From Brachypodium distachyon (lineage: Eukaryota; Streptophyta; Magnoliopsida; Poales; Poaceae): 64,000 nt of DNA. The position numbers and the translations under genes were made by a program. The stretch lies in assembly GCF_000005505.3 (NCBI RefSeq), contig NC_016132.3, positions 42,856,914 to 42,920,913 of the forward strand, written 5' to 3'. The notes beneath the pieces are model-generated. The model searched no databases. It was not told where the DNA came from and saw only the letters and a list, made by a program, of their open reading frames with translations. Below, piece after piece: positions 34,438 to 46,824 of this stretch (position 1 is its first letter; the number at the start of each line of letters is the position of its first letter).

Positions 34438-35236
34438 TGTCACGGCAGATGCCATAGGATAGCTTAACTTGTGGCCGATGGACGAAGGAGGAACCGGAGG
34501 AGGGAGGACGTGAAGGAAAACACGCACAGATGCTCAAGCACACATAGATTTACCCAGGTTCGGAGCCCTCTTGCCGAGGTAAGACTCCTACTCCTGCTTT
34601 GTTGTATTAGCCGAGATAGGCAAGCTCTTACAATGGCGCTCCTTGAGCTGTATTCTTGAGGAAGAAGAAGAAGGGGAAAACCCTAAATGCCTAAGTGCTC
34701 TCTCCTCTCCAGGGAGGGGTAGTGCTCTATTTATAAGCCGCCCATGTCACACTGACATGCGGGCCGAGTACTTACGTCACCTTCCTTGGGCGCCACAGGG
34801 CACGCGGCTTGGTTCCCTCCGGGTGGCACCGCAGAGGACAAGACAACTTTACTTTCCCTAGCACCCTGCAACAAGTACTGCTATTCTCTGCTGGCTCTCG
34901 TCAAAGATTCTCTTTCGGTGCTTCTTTTGTGCAGTCGCCTGGCACCGCTACGTAAGCCGCGACTGCTTTTCTCGTGGTAATGATAGCGCTGCTTTACTTT
35001 GCGCCGCGCGGTCAGGATAAGACCGTTGACGGATCTCGGCTCTGGCCGATATCAAAGGGCTCATCCTTATCCTGCAAACTCATAAGATAAGATAGTCGCG
35101 CCGGCATACACCCGGTATGCTGGCTTAGCGTTAGTTTGGCTTTACGATGCCGGCATACTTGACCATGCCGGCTTTGCCCTCGTCATCTCGGCTGGAGCGT
35201 GTCGTCATGACCCTACCGGGGGCCATCCCCCCGACA
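34438..35236 (-). repeat. 5' LTR of the Tat element, shared with a second copy
   Basis: It is about 799 bp, with the same ends as the LTR at 19273-20070. Its outer side (35237 onward) is not host DNA but another copy of the sequence found at 20071 onward, so this LTR also serves as the 3' LTR of an adjoining, mostly deleted element. Confidence 0.9.
34728..34735 (-). promoter_or_regulatory. TATA box of LTR promoter (5' LTR copy)
   Basis: The minus-strand TATAAATA is at the position equivalent to 19563-19570. This would be the promoter for the element's full-length transcript. Confidence 0.7.
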
Positions 35237-38200
35237 CTAGTCCGCGAAGCTGTTGCGGTCCGGCAGGGAAGAATGTCGGACCGTGACAGTTTCCCATAGA
35301 CAAACCATCGAAGCTTACAAGGGCATAGCCGGAAAAGAAGCCGAGATAACCCCGAGTTCTATTAGTCGAGACCAAGTTATTCCGACATATCGGGTCGGCA
35401 CGCTTAATCAGCCCCTGGCCGAGATTCTTTTCTCCTCCGTGACCGATAGTAGAAAACATACTTCTGGCAACATTGATGCCACCTGTTGCTTGTATTCTGC
35501 ACTCTTCTAAAATAACGGGAGGATAAGACCCGAGTTATGCCGGTGTGCTTTTTGAGGCGAGCGCGCCGTCCCGTCGGACAGTAAAGCCGACATAGCCATT
35601 AAGAGGGGAAGTTCTGTAACATCCCAAAAATTTCAAACTTTTACATGAGCATTACATCCATAAGCATCATGCCACAATTGCATATTTGAATTCAAATTTG
35701 AATCTCAAAAGGGCTTTGGAAAGATTTTTGTTTCATTTTAAACCCTAGGGTTTACACCCATTTGAACTTTGGATCTTCAGACCATTAAGGTTTAAGTGTA
35801 AAAGGGGTTTATTGCATATAAGCTATCCCATAATTTTTGGTTAATTATTTGGAGTTGAAAAAGTACTATATTCAAATAGATAATAGTCCTAAAGGCATTT
35901 ATAGGGCAAGTGTATTTTTATATATTTTATTTTGAGGGGAAACTACTCCCAAAAGTTGTATCATGGTAGGACATGATTTTACAAATTTTCTGGTTTTTAT
36001 TTGGACCAATTTGGAGTTCAAACTCAAAAGATATCAAAGAAATAAGAAAAGCAGAAAAAGAAAAGGCAAAAAGAAAAAAAAAGGGGGTAAACCGGACCGG
36101 CCCGGCCACTTTGGGCCGAACCGGCCCAGTCCGACCGCGCCCGACCGCACGCGCCCGGCCCGCACCTGCTGACAGGTGGGGCCCACCTGTCAGGGGGGCT
36201 TCGTCATCGCGGGGAAAGCTCCCGCAATCCTCCGCCTGCCATGGACGCCGCCGCGCGCAATCTCCGCCGCCCCGTCTGCTCGGACCTTCCCGAAGTGCTC
36301 CTCTCGCGTCCCTTTAGAGCTCTCGCCTCCGCGCTCCTTTCCCCTCTGCTCGCCCCTGCTCGCACGCCGCCAGGCCGCCAGAATCGCTCGCCGGAGTAGC
36401 TCCGCGCCAGCCGCCGTCCCGAGCTCGCCGTCACCTGCACGGTACGCCAAGAACGACCGGACCTCCCCCATATTCTTTCTCTCCTCCTCGCGGTTCGTTT
36501 GACGCGCTCCTTCTCCATCTTTGTGCCCTGCAGCGCCACCTGAACCGCCGCCCGAAGCTTCGCCGGACCCGCGACCGTGCCGCCGCATCTTCTTCGACCT
36601 AGGCGACAACCCGCGCCGCCCGAGCCCCCGCCGACCCCGTCACCGAGCGCGCCGTGCCGCGCCGCGCCTCCCCGTGACTTCCCCGAGCTGCCCGCGACGC
36701 CGGAGCACCCCGCGCCGCCCCACCCGTGCCCGCGCCGCCATCTCCTCCAACTCCGGCAGCCCGCGCCGCCCGGTAAAACCCTAGAACTCCCCTCGTCCGT
36801 CCGATCTAGATCGATGGCTAGGATTAGATCACTTATAAAACGAACCGGTACGCACTGTGGAGCGTCCGATCTTTATAAGTTAGATCTAACGGCTCGGATT
36901 TATTTATAAACCGAACCGGTACCGTCCAATAATAATGCGCCACGTGGCACCTGGTTTTATAAAATAAAAATCTATTTTTAATCCCCCGGAATTAATAAAA
37001 GGCACTTTTGCAGATAGGCCCCTGTAACTTCAAATGATCATAACATTAAATCTGTTTGGCCAAATTTAATGATCCACACCTTTTTGGAATCCTTAGGAAG
37101 TGTAGAATCTTTTGGCACTGTCCAAATTCAATTTTGAATATTTGAATCACATTCAAATTACAGATTACAGTTTTATGCCATTTCAATCATAACTATTTAA
37201 CTAGAAGTCCTTTTTGAATGAAACCAGTGCCGAAAATTTTGTTTTATTGTCCTATGTCCAATGGGACAGATAAATAAATATTTTGAATTAAATATTTTGC
37301 ATATGCAAATAAAACCTCATTTTAGGGTTTAAATCCTAACTTTTGCTTCTTGTTGTTTAAAACTCTAATTGCATGTGCTTAAATTATTTATGCTTTGGAT
37401 CAGTAGATCACCCAAACAAAATAAACCAAACTCATGTCACATGTTCTGCAATGCATCATGGCATACATAATCTTTTGCTTGTATGGTGTGTTTTATGTAT
37501 GTGTATGTTTGCTTGATTGTATAGTTTTCTCGGAGAGCGAACTGTGTGACTGTGAAGAGTGTCTGAATACCAACTACTATCAAGGCAAGTTCACTTTGAT
37601 CATTTACCCATTATTTTATTATGCACTAGATTTTAGTAGTTGCATTGTTAGGATTATTATTATATCTATGCTAGCTATGATCTGTCCTAGTAGTATATGA
37701 TACCTTTGTCATGACCTTCACCACCAATTGCCATCGTAATAGTAAGATGCTATGCTATGATAATATACGAGGGTGGTATTACTACAATGTGATACTATTG
37801 AATTACAAACAGAGTTTTCCTAGTGTATGGCAAAACAAGTAATTCAATGAACCGTCCTGAGTGGGCTGCTTTGAGTATTCGGATGTCGTGACGTTAGGTC
37901 CATTTCTATGGGTCCCTCTGAGTCGAGTTCCTGTGGATTCAGGAATGGATCATCCATGGACGTCTCTCCCGTGGATTCGGAGAGCGCCTTCCTCACAATG
38001 TGGGATGCCACCCGGGATAACCAGAGACTGGACTAATTTCCTGTTTACTAGCTTCCAGTACAACCACATGGTAATATGGGCTCTGCCTGGATGGAGTAAG
38101 AAATGTTTACCCAGATCCGAGGGATTGTACTGAGGTAGGTGGGAGCGCGGGTCCCTCAGGTGGTTTGGGTGAACATGTTCTAAAAATTCTTGAAATCGAT

Positions 38201-39338
38201 GCCGTTGCTACTCCACCCGGAGAACAGCAAGGGATTAACACGTCGAATTCTTGTGGGGAATGTGTACAACCTCTCGAGAGTGTCAAACTAAGTACTTAGC
38301 CGTGTCCCCGGTTACGGACAATTATGAGCAACTGGATATTGGGGCTGTAAGGAAAGTCTCACTCATTCTAATTTCCTAATAAAATGAATGGTTTGAACTG
38401 GGTAGGAGCATTGATGGTTCTACTCAATGTGCCTAGGTTAATAGGAGCATGGGTGTTTCTACCCCGTGTCCCATAGAATTCAAAACTATTTGTCTAAAAA
38501 TGATACGATTTGAATAATGATGCTTTTATACAAAATAGCCAAACCCCCTTAGCCAAACTATGCATGTACTTGATAGGTCCTTTATAACTCTAGTGAGCTT
38601 GCCAATACATTCAAATGTATTGATCCCGTAGTGGCTGCAATTAACAATGCTGGTGGATCCGACGATGAGTGAGGTTCGTCGTTTTGTCATGGGTCATGTG
38701 CTTACATTCCAACATGCTCTCACCTTGGAGTACTGTGGCCCTTATGTTCTACCCTTTTCCGCTGTAGTATTTTGAAACATTGTTTTATGATGTTGAAACA
38801 GTACTGTTTTTATGCTGGCCCCAGAGGTCATGCGAGGTTGTAAGTACTATTTAAATTCTGGATGATGCGATGTAATAAAATATTTTTGACCTTTGTTTCT
38901 GTATACTTCATCATGAAAGTGTGTGTGCTAGTGAGTCGATCCAGGGACTAGCACAGTAAGCACAGAGATCGAACCCTTGGTGAAGGGGGATTGCTTCAAG
39001 TTCGGTTCGCATGTAGACACTTATCTTCCCGGATCTTCTAGGATTCTCGGCGCCACGCCGCGCGGTAACCGAGCGCGTGCGCTTTAATGGGGTTAACGGC
39101 CCCAAAATCGTGCGCGTTCTTCCCGTTGGCCACAGGGATGGTGGGCGCGGAGGATCCGCGCCCCATTACTGCGCCACGGGTATAAGTAAAGGGGGAGTGC
39201 AAGGGTAAAAAATCCTTCGCACTCCTCGTCCTCCTCGCCTTCCTCTTCCCCTTTGCTCTCTGCGCACCTCGCCCTTTGCCCTCGTCATCTCGGCTGGAGC
39301 GTGTTGTCATGACCCTATCCGGGGTCATCCCCCGACAA
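35237..39338 (-). mobile_element. remnant of a second, tandem Tat element
   Basis: 35237-35425 matches the internal end at 20071-20255 (ctagtcc.cgaagctgttgcgg onward). 39110-39276 matches 20248-20402. 39277-39338 matches the last ~62 bp of the LTR (35172-35236) and ends ccccgaca. Read on the minus strand this is a truncated 5' LTR fused to the 3' end of an internal region, followed by the shared LTR at 34438-35236. A family X solo LTR (35615-38998) is inserted in it. The best explanation is an LTR-internal-LTR-internal-LTR array followed by a large deletion. Confidence 0.75.
35615..38998 (+). mobile_element. solo LTR, family X, plus orientation
   Basis: It starts TGTAACATCCCAAAAATTTC and ends gggggattgcttca (TG...CA). 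The perfect 5-bp duplication AGTTC lies at 35610-35614 and 38999-39003. It is about 3.4 kb with no internal second LTR or coding domain, so it is best read as a solo LTR left by recombination. A GC-rich block (36090-36790) is followed by AT-rich sequence. It is inserted in the deleted Tat copy and is related to the minus-strand copy at 23617-26050. Confidence 0.82.
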
Positions 39339-40087
39339 GGAACAAATTAAAGAGACAATTCAATGACCATAAGTGAATTACAGTGACCAAGTTGGTGTGT
39401 GAATACGACCCATTTCCAAGTTGGGGTGTGAATACGACGCGTTTCACGATTCAATACATTTCTTGTCCCTTCTTTTTTTAGTTTTCATGATATGACGCCA
39501 CTCTAATCCCATCCCATAGGACAATCTATATACACCATGTGAGATTAGCAAGTGAAAGGACAGCTCAAACTTGTGAAGCTAAGAGTTAAATAGTGACTCA
39601 AACTTGTGGGCAGTCCATAGGCTAACATTTGTTGTAGATATGATACACAAAGTGAAATAAACGAAATTGGTTGCACAACAAAGTAAAAAAACACATGCGA
39701 TGTGTGAAAACAGAAATTATGCATGCTTTTTACCCCTTCCTTTGTCATAATGAATATAATAATATTGACTTGACACTACAGTTATTGAAATTATTTGTCT
39801 CAACTTATCAAACTTTAGAAAAATATATTTTTGGATGAAAAGATAAGTCTTCTATTTTGCAACGAATGAAGTAGTGCCCACCCAATCCTGGCACCCTTAC
39901 AAAGAGATACCGACATGCATAATCTCTTTTGATAATGTGGCATATGATAAATGAGGAGACGGAGAAAGGTTAAATGAAAATTAACCAACAAATCATACGC
40001 AATCTATAAGATTAGAAAAGTTAGGAAACATTTATTATACTCTTTCTTCTTCTAATTAACGAGTAGATACATCCAATTGAAATAGTG
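39339..40087. other. intergenic, no gene recognised
   Basis: AT-rich sequence between the retrotransposon complex and the next Stowaway. A short duplicated phrase (aagttgg(t/g)gtgtgaatacgac) occurs at about 39389 and 39419. No coding signal is seen. Confidence 0.45.
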
Positions 40088-40089
40088 TA

Positions 40090-40143
40090 CTTCCTCCGTC
40101 CAACAAAAGATGTCTAAAATTTGAATGTATCTATACATTAAGT
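40090..40143. mobile_element. Stowaway MITE, left half
   Basis: It starts after TA with cttcctccgtccaacaaaag and reaches the middle of a Stowaway (ctatacattaagt). The matching right half lies 13 kb away at 53144-53204. The break coincides with the end of a MULE. Confidence 0.85.
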
Positions 40144-40430
40144 CATCAGAAATGCATTTTGGCCAGTACAGTCACTGGCCTGTACTGTACCCGCCGTCCT
40201 ATTTACAATGTTTGCATCAAGATCCGGGCAGAAATGCACAACAGAAGCAAGAATCAAGCCACGCGCGTAGGGACGTGTATTGAAGTGACGTCTGAAAACC
40301 CGCGTCCGCACGTTGCGCATGTCACCCCTGTCTCATCCCCAAATCCCGAATTAGATTCCCCATCCCAGTTCTCATTTCTCGTACCGAGCTAGCCCTTAAT
40401 CGTTCCTCTTTGCCACCGTAGTCTTCAGTC

Positions 40431-41066
40431 ATGGAATCTGCCAGCCGGAAGCAGACCCCCGGCGGATCCGCCTGCAGATCCAGATCCACCGGCATTGACG
40501 ACACGCTCACGCCACCGGAGCTTCTCTGCGGCTGCGGGGTACCGGCTTGCAAGATGAATCGCGACTTCTTCTCTTGCGGATCTAAGGTTTCCACGATTCT
40601 GTTAACTTTTATGCCCCCCCCCCCCTCTCCTGAATAGATCCGTCGCTCCATGCCTGGGTCTTCTTATTTTTTTTGTTTCTTGATGAAGCAGTGGAGTTGC
40701 AAGACCTGGATTTGGGCGGATCTCGTGATGGACTACGTTGATGCAATGGTGGAGTATTGCAGCAGGCCCGTACGCGAGCAGTGGTTGGAGTCACTCGCAT
40801 CGGCGGAAAGGATGGTCGCCGCAAGGGAACAAGACCTCGAGCGCTTGTCGTTCGAATTGGGCGAGCTCCAGCGCCGGTACGCTCACCAAAAGCTAACTAA
40901 CAAGCACAGGCAGGTGCGACTGGTGCAGGATCTGCGCAGGAGCAAGAAGATGCGCCAGCTCGCGTTGTTTCTCATTTTGTTGTTGTTAGTCACCCCTGAC
41001 AGCGTCGTCGCCGGCATCGCGGGGCTGTTGTTTGTTGTAGTAGCAGCGTCCATGTACTTTTCGTGA
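40431..41066 (+). CDS. GRF zinc-finger protein with C-terminal membrane segment, MULE cargo
   Basis: Two exons, 40431-40586 and 40692-41066, join in phase 0 (donor ctaag/gtttcc, acceptor gaagcag/tggag) to give 176 residues. Residues 31-58 form a GRF-type zinc ribbon: Cys33, Cys35, Cys49 and Cys55 with the closing KTWIWAD phrase. A long coiled coil follows (about 78-140: AEREQ/ERLSFELGELQ-type heptads), then a hydrophobic C-terminal helix pair (LALFLILLLLV and AGIAGLLFVVVAASM). GRF domains in other proteins bind single-stranded nucleic acid; the tail suggests membrane anchoring. The small GRF-coil-TM layout is common among repetitive grass genes of unknown function. Unlike its neighbours in the MULE, this frame is fully open. 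It starts about 290 bp inside the left terminus. A 9-base C run lies in the intron. Confidence 0.72.
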
Positions 41067-41538
41067 GGGGCTTGTCCCCCGTTCCCAGGAGGATTAATCC
41101 AGATCTCTATTTGCCTTGCATTTAGATTGCTGAAGTCGCCCTGTTTTGATGCGGTGGGAAAGTAGTCATAATCTTCGATTGTCCTGAGGGAGCCACCGCC
41201 GGAACGGCCTTGACGACGGCGTTCGCGCCCAGCCACTCGCCTGTTGCGTGACGTGTGTTGGGCGAAGGACACGGAACTTGACGCCCATCACCGCGCAAGT
41301 CCCTATCGGACCCACAAGAAAAGTAGGTATGCGACTTTTCTTTGCTGCACGACTCTGTACACGCAACCTCTCCTGGATTCCCAGCGGCAGCTCTGCTTTG
41401 GAGGGGTGATAGCTAGCAGCTCAGCGAGTCAGTGACTCGCACCCACCCCCCCTTTATCCTTCAGGTTTGCTTGGACTCTGAGCTCGCCCTCCCCCCAGAC
41501 GCGCTTCACAAACCTTGCTCTGCCCCTCAACCGGCGCC
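41067..41538. other. spacer between the two plus-strand MULE genes
   Basis: No conserved coding motif is seen. It probably holds the 3' end of the GRF gene and the promoter of the next gene. Confidence 0.4.
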
Positions 41539-44500
41539 ATGGAGCCTGAAGATGGCGGAGCCGGAAGCACTGTAAGATGTTCTTATCCCTTCCCTTAGGG
41601 ATGTGTTTCATTTCACTGTAGGATGCGTAGATCCGCCCCACGTTTTGTCCTCACTTTTGGCTTCGGACCTCATCTGTGAACGCTGCTCCCACACGCAGGC
41701 ACCACGCCGTCCGCCAACCCGGACGTGCCGCTCCATGGCCAGGAGGAAGGCCGTGGCGACGGAAGCTAGCGGCGACAGATCGGGCAGGACGACGGATGCA
41801 AGTCGTGACGGCGAGGAGACCGAGCATTCAGGCAGAGGGAAGGGGCGCAAGGCACGCGCACTGCGCGTAGCTCAGCGCGGCATGTCGCAGAAATCATAAA
41901 CAAGTTTTGCGAGAGGAAGAGAAAGGCCGTCTTGGACATCGGTTTTGGTGGCTGCCTCCATACTCCCAGGATCAATAGGGTAAACCATAGGTACACCGTA
42001 GCCGTTCTAAGCAGGATAGATGTGAAGAGCCGGTCCATGAAGATTGGACCGGACGGCTGCATTCACATGCGGGCCGAGCACATCGGCCTGCTGATCAGGG
42101 TCCCATCCACCGACAGAACAGTTTGTGGATTCGAACCAGACACCAACGAAGAGAAGACCGACTTCGTCAGGCATGCTATGGATTCTCAGCAATACTGCTC
42201 CAACGGCCTCAAGGCAACCGAAGTTGTTGTTCAGAAGGAATGGGGCGAAGGGATCACCACCGAAACCATAGAGGAGTTCCAAATTGCATCCGTGGTGTGG
42301 TATGTCGGACGCTTCCTGGCACCGACGGGTAAGCATGGACATGGATCAACCGAGTTCTGGGGTGCATAGTACAAGGCAAGTAAGATAAAGGAGTTCAATT
42401 GGGGCCTGTATGTGCTGGAACACATAATTGATGCAGCGTCCAGGGTGCAAGCAGACATCCAGAAAGGCACGATGACGAAATCCGTCACGGGATGCCCGCT
42501 CCTTGCGCAGGCACTACACCCCCCCCCCCCCAATCCCCCAAGCAGGAATACTGCCCATTTTTTTCAAACAAAGAGAACAAGTGTCGAAACCTGACCCTCA
42601 TTGCCATTTTTGATGCAGGTGTACTATCTCGCTAACATCAAGTTGGGCCCCTTGCTGATGCCACACACGGTCTTCCCCCGCATACGGGATTATGCGGACG
42701 AGACAACCATCAATAAGATGATCCAGGCCGACAGCAAGGGCGATGCTGGGTACGGAGCCCTCCAGGTTAAAGCTTATGAACATGGAACAGTGTTTCTTGA
42801 CAGGACTCTATTTTCTGCTTTTATTCGTTTGTTTTCAGGACCTACCTTCTGAAACCAAATCGGCCCTTCATGTACAATGCAGGCCTTGCCATAGGACCAG
42901 TCTTGCTACATGTCGTTCGAGCCAAGGATTGAATGTACACCGAGGCAACAAAGCACGCAAAGGGCGCCACTGCCTGCGATCCGCCGCTAGTTCCGAGGTA
43001 AGCCAGTTGTGCAGCAGCCAGCTACAACCTCACCTCTCGCTCAAGGGGGCGCTTGCCTCACCTTCCGCGGCAACGAGCTGACTATGTTTCTCAAGGAAAA
43101 CTATCCAGGGATGTTGGGTCTAGACATCGTCGACGCGCTGAAGTACCACAATGCTCGGTGCATCATGCTGACCCAGATTTTTCAAAACAGAAATAATCGG
43201 GGAAAACATGAGGCTCGCTGCAAAACTACTGGACAAGGAGATCCAGCGTGGGGGCTATGCGCCAACACCTAAGCGTGGCCCTGAAGATTTCCTTAGCGGC
43301 GGTGAGTCCAAAACCGAAGAGAGACCAAGGAGTTCCAGAAGGGTCGGCTGGAGGCAGCCACAACTGCCTCCCCCGGTCACATTGGACACACAGAATACTC
43401 CGGTGGCGACTCAACCAACCCAGGCTGGGGGGAGCAGCAGCATGCAAGGTAACCTTTCGTCATCTTTCAGCCGTTGTACATCTATATAGCCCTGAACACA
43501 TCCTCCAATGCCTGGAACACCAGACGCCCTCTCATCTTTGCATCTGCCTTTTTCCTGTCGAATTAAGTGTGCAATATGGAGGCCGATGGCACCAGTCCAT
43601 GCCAACCACTAAGCAAGGAGGGGCCCACCTGCCGATGATGAAGGATCCTTTCACAACTCCTGCCACGAAGACCAGCATCACCGGTAACCCATTCGCTGTG
43701 CTCAATACACCTTGCCTACCAACAGCCTGACCAGACGTTGACAAGGATTTGGTTTTGCAGGTGAAGGGCCAACTCCCCAACATGCAGCGTATCAGTTTGT
43801 ATCGGCACCAAGCAGCGGACATACAGCAGGCAAAACACCATGTAATGTTACACCAAGGGGGACCACAGGTTAGTAATAACATTTTCTGGTCATCGAGCTC
43901 AAAAACTAGCATTTTCCGGTGTACCCGCAGTTTTCCTTTAAGCACTAACACACATGGAGACACACAGGCAACCCACTGATCGACAATTGCCCGACATTTG
44001 ATCTTGTCATAGAGTCACCGGTGAAGGAGGACTATGTCGTGACGAACACCCCCGAGATGCCTGCCTGCCCAAGTGAGGACCACCCACAAAACCCCCCACC
44101 CGGGAAGCCAGGGAATGTCACACCCCATTCGCCGCACACGGAAATACAATTTACTCTGAATGTGCTTTAGCTCTGAGGTTGGATCTATCACCAGGGTTCC
44201 TCGAGCGGAGCGGCAGGAACTTGGCAGAAGAGTACAGCGACTCTCGGATAGTCAAGCAAGCAGTCAGGCCCGGCCAGTTTGCCAAGTCACCTTGGGCAAT
44301 CGGATTTTCACATCCAGATAGGGACACGGACACAACCCGAAGCCTAATGGACTGGCTTGCTAGCACCACCTCACCAGAACTAAAAAGGTTAGTGGTGGCC
44401 ACTCCCCGTCGCACATGCAAAAGCACACTAGCGCCCCAATTCGACTGCGCCTCCTTTATTATTTTTTCCCGTCTTTTTGTTTGTAATTGTGGGTGCTGCC

Positions 44501-45615
44501 AACCAATCCAGGGCATGGGTGTTCCATGACCACCCGAGGTATATTGAGGTCGATGGACTTACAATTAAATGGGTAATAACGGGTCAAGCTGCCACGGGTA
44601 ATAACGACGCATAAAGCAGCTCGACAACAAGATGTACCCAAACAGGCTAAGACACATCCGGTGGCGCCACATATTCGAGTCTGACTTCTCGGTACACCCT
44701 CCTTGCCGGACCTGACTCCCTGTCATTTTTCTTGCATCTTGTTTGTTGGACTAACGCCAGTTACGTTTATTATTCTCGTGTGAAAAAAAAACAGATTCAC
44801 GTCATGGCCAATGCATACCCATCTCACAATGTTGCAGTGCGGGACCAGCTCACAGGCCGCTCGGTGAACTATGAGCTGCAGAACGGTCTGAACTACCATC
44901 TTGGTCGATGGACACCTCACGATCAGCGCCTGCACCTGTTCATTTCCGCTTTATGCTCAAGATGTTTTGTATGGGAACTCACACCGCAGATCCATTCTGT
45001 CAATGCAGGTTGTCCTTCCATTGTTGGCAGCCAGATCATGGTGCGCGTATGCATGGGACATCAAGCGCCGCCACACGACCATCATCGACCCTGCATCTGG
45101 CACAAGGACAGCAGGGGATATTCTGAAGGCGCACCGGTCCATCGTTGATAAGCTACAGGCAGCGCTTGCAAGAAGTGTTGGCCTCTTCTTCAATGGCTGG
45201 ACCCCGGATTGGAATGGGTGGGACGTCTCTGTACTAAGCAACCCCAACCTAACAGCCGAACCGTAAGCACAAAGTCGCCCAGAACACATTTCTTAACTTC
45301 TCCTTCGTCACCACAAGACATGACAACTGCATCTCATGTGTTCTTCATCAGGATGAGTTCTGGGATTTACACCCTATTTAGCATCGTCAACTTCGATGGC
45401 CACACCCTAGCATCCAAACCAACACCGGTAAGACCGATCAGGACCGTCCTTTTGTCAATTTTATGTTTTCGACAAACAGTTGGTTAACATCAGAAAACAA
45501 ATTACAGGATGCAATCGATTCCTTCAAGGAGAAGTTTCTGTACGAGGTACTGTCAATGGACGAGAACAAAGGGCAACTGCCTTCCATCTTCGCCCAAACA
45601 ATAGACGATGACTAG
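41539..45615 (+). pseudogene. MULE-borne gene with Ulp1/C48-like C-terminus (plus strand), decayed
   Basis: A possible start is MEPEDGGAGS at 41539. Clear coding blocks are a globular N-terminal region (41930-42510: RVNHRYTVAVLSRIDVKS, FNWGLYVLEHIIDAASRVQ) broken by an in-frame TAG at 42367, then 42619-42770 (VYYLANIKLGPLLMPHTVF). A block at 42841-43000 with PNRPFMYNAGLAIGP and a linker at 43209-43450 follow. The C-terminal part (44790-45610) resembles the C48/Ulp1 SUMO-protease fold as found in plant MULE-borne genes: WCAYAWDIKRRHTTIIDP, FFNGW and SSGIYTLFSIVNFDG. The expected catalytic Cys is Ser in SSG, and the His before Trp is also Ser. Exons fit GT/AG borders, for example CAG/GTGTACTATC. 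A functional product is unlikely. Confidence 0.6.
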
Positions 45616-46800
45616 ACAGATACCGTGCGAAGGGACTTCGGGAGTGCAACTACCCCCACGCAACACTTGCTTTTCTTCTACATGTCCCAACGCTGTATGA
45701 ACTTGTCCATTTTGCAACAAACACTTCCGGCCTTGTTAATCACATAGACTACCTCGCAACCTATATAAGTACTCATTCTTAGATGTTGAGCGACATGTAT
45801 AAGTCTTCTTTCCTAGATGTTGTCCAGCCATGGCGCCAGCTAAACCACGGCAAGCTGGCCTGTCTTAATTTACATGAGAGTTCAAGCATGGCCCCACAGG
45901 ACATAGTACTACGCACCCCCCGTCCCTTCATCGGCCACAGGCCGAAGTACTACGCACCACCCGTCGCTTTAGTTTGCGGCGCGAGACAGCACCGAATCAA
46001 TCGAGGCGATCCGGTTTTTTGGCACCTGGACGATGGCGTCACAGTTCGCCCACCCTGGTATGGCTATACTGGCACACCCAGCGGCAGCAGTGAAAGGCAG
46101 GACCAGCATGCCGGCTACTGGCCACATGGGCTGCTAGTGCCCACGGGGAGGGGGGGGATATGAAAACGTGTTCCAATTGGGCCCAAGTTTTTGGAAACTG
46201 CAAGCGTTCCCCGCGCACCCATCCCGATCCATCCTTTTTAGATCAGAGTCCCGCGACAATTCTCTGAGAGCAAGACTGGCGACACACCCAACACATTCCT
46301 ACAAGCATCTGCCGCTTACTATGAGTCAGAAAAAAGGATCTGAAGGAGATAACATGCGAAAGATTAACGAGAAGCATCGACAGCATCAAATGTTCAGGAC
46401 GAACTAACATACTAAAGCTCAAGAGGAGCAACGACAGCATGAAATGCTCTAACAAATTCATCATGCGCCTAGCAAACAAGGTCAACGCACAGCATAGTCG
46501 CAAAAATAAACACCAATTGTACTGGTCCCACGCCCATTGGCGAACACGAACATGATGAAATGAATGTTCATGAAGCACCATTCTGCGATCCCCTCAAAAG
46601 AGAACTGATGTCGTGCCAGGAAGCCTTGCCCCCGCAACGTACTCCTAGCTTGGGTAGTGTGGTAGGCAGTGTGACAAGAACTCAGGCACATCCCCCTTGT
46701 TGTCATCCATCACAAGCATCTGGTACAGCATGTCGGCCCTGGCCAATGCCGTATCATTCTTTGTCCCAACAAAAGCAAAGACTAAGCACTCGATCAAGCA
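45616..46800. other. middle of the MULE, no gene assigned
   Basis: This zone between the two convergent Ulp1-like genes contains only short frames without recognisable motifs. Confidence 0.4.
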
Positions 46801-46824
46801 CAGACATTCACAGGATGAGGCAAA

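Larger units (their letters stand above)
19273..35236 (-). mobile_element. Ty3/gypsy retrotransposon of the Tat lineage, minus strand
   Basis: Two LTRs of about 800 bp (19273-20070 and 34438-35236) enclose a minus-strand gag, protease, reverse transcriptase, RNase H and integrase in that order, which is the Ty3/gypsy order. An antisense extra gene lies between integrase and the 3' LTR, and a second (archaeal-type) RNase H domain follows the retroviral-type one. Both traits are known for the plant Tat lineage (Grande, RIRE2, Retand, Ogre). Every coding region carries stops or frameshifts, so the element is inactive. A solo LTR of another family interrupts the antisense gene. The first ~125 bases of the two LTRs differ at about 12 positions, nearly all transitions, so the insertion is not recent. 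No matching 5-bp target duplication was found. Confidence 0.9.

Noticed and set aside
32492..34462. Plus-strand frames of 287 and 368 residues opposite gag
   Set aside because: Antisense of the Tat gag block. The minus strand has the recognised gag motifs, and the plus-strand products have none.
35615..38998. A protein-coding gene in the GC-rich part of the family X copy (36176-36780)
   Set aside because: Frames are Pro/Arg/Ser-rich without domains. The corresponding region in the other copy does not keep the same frame, and the element has LTR-type ends and a 5-bp duplication.
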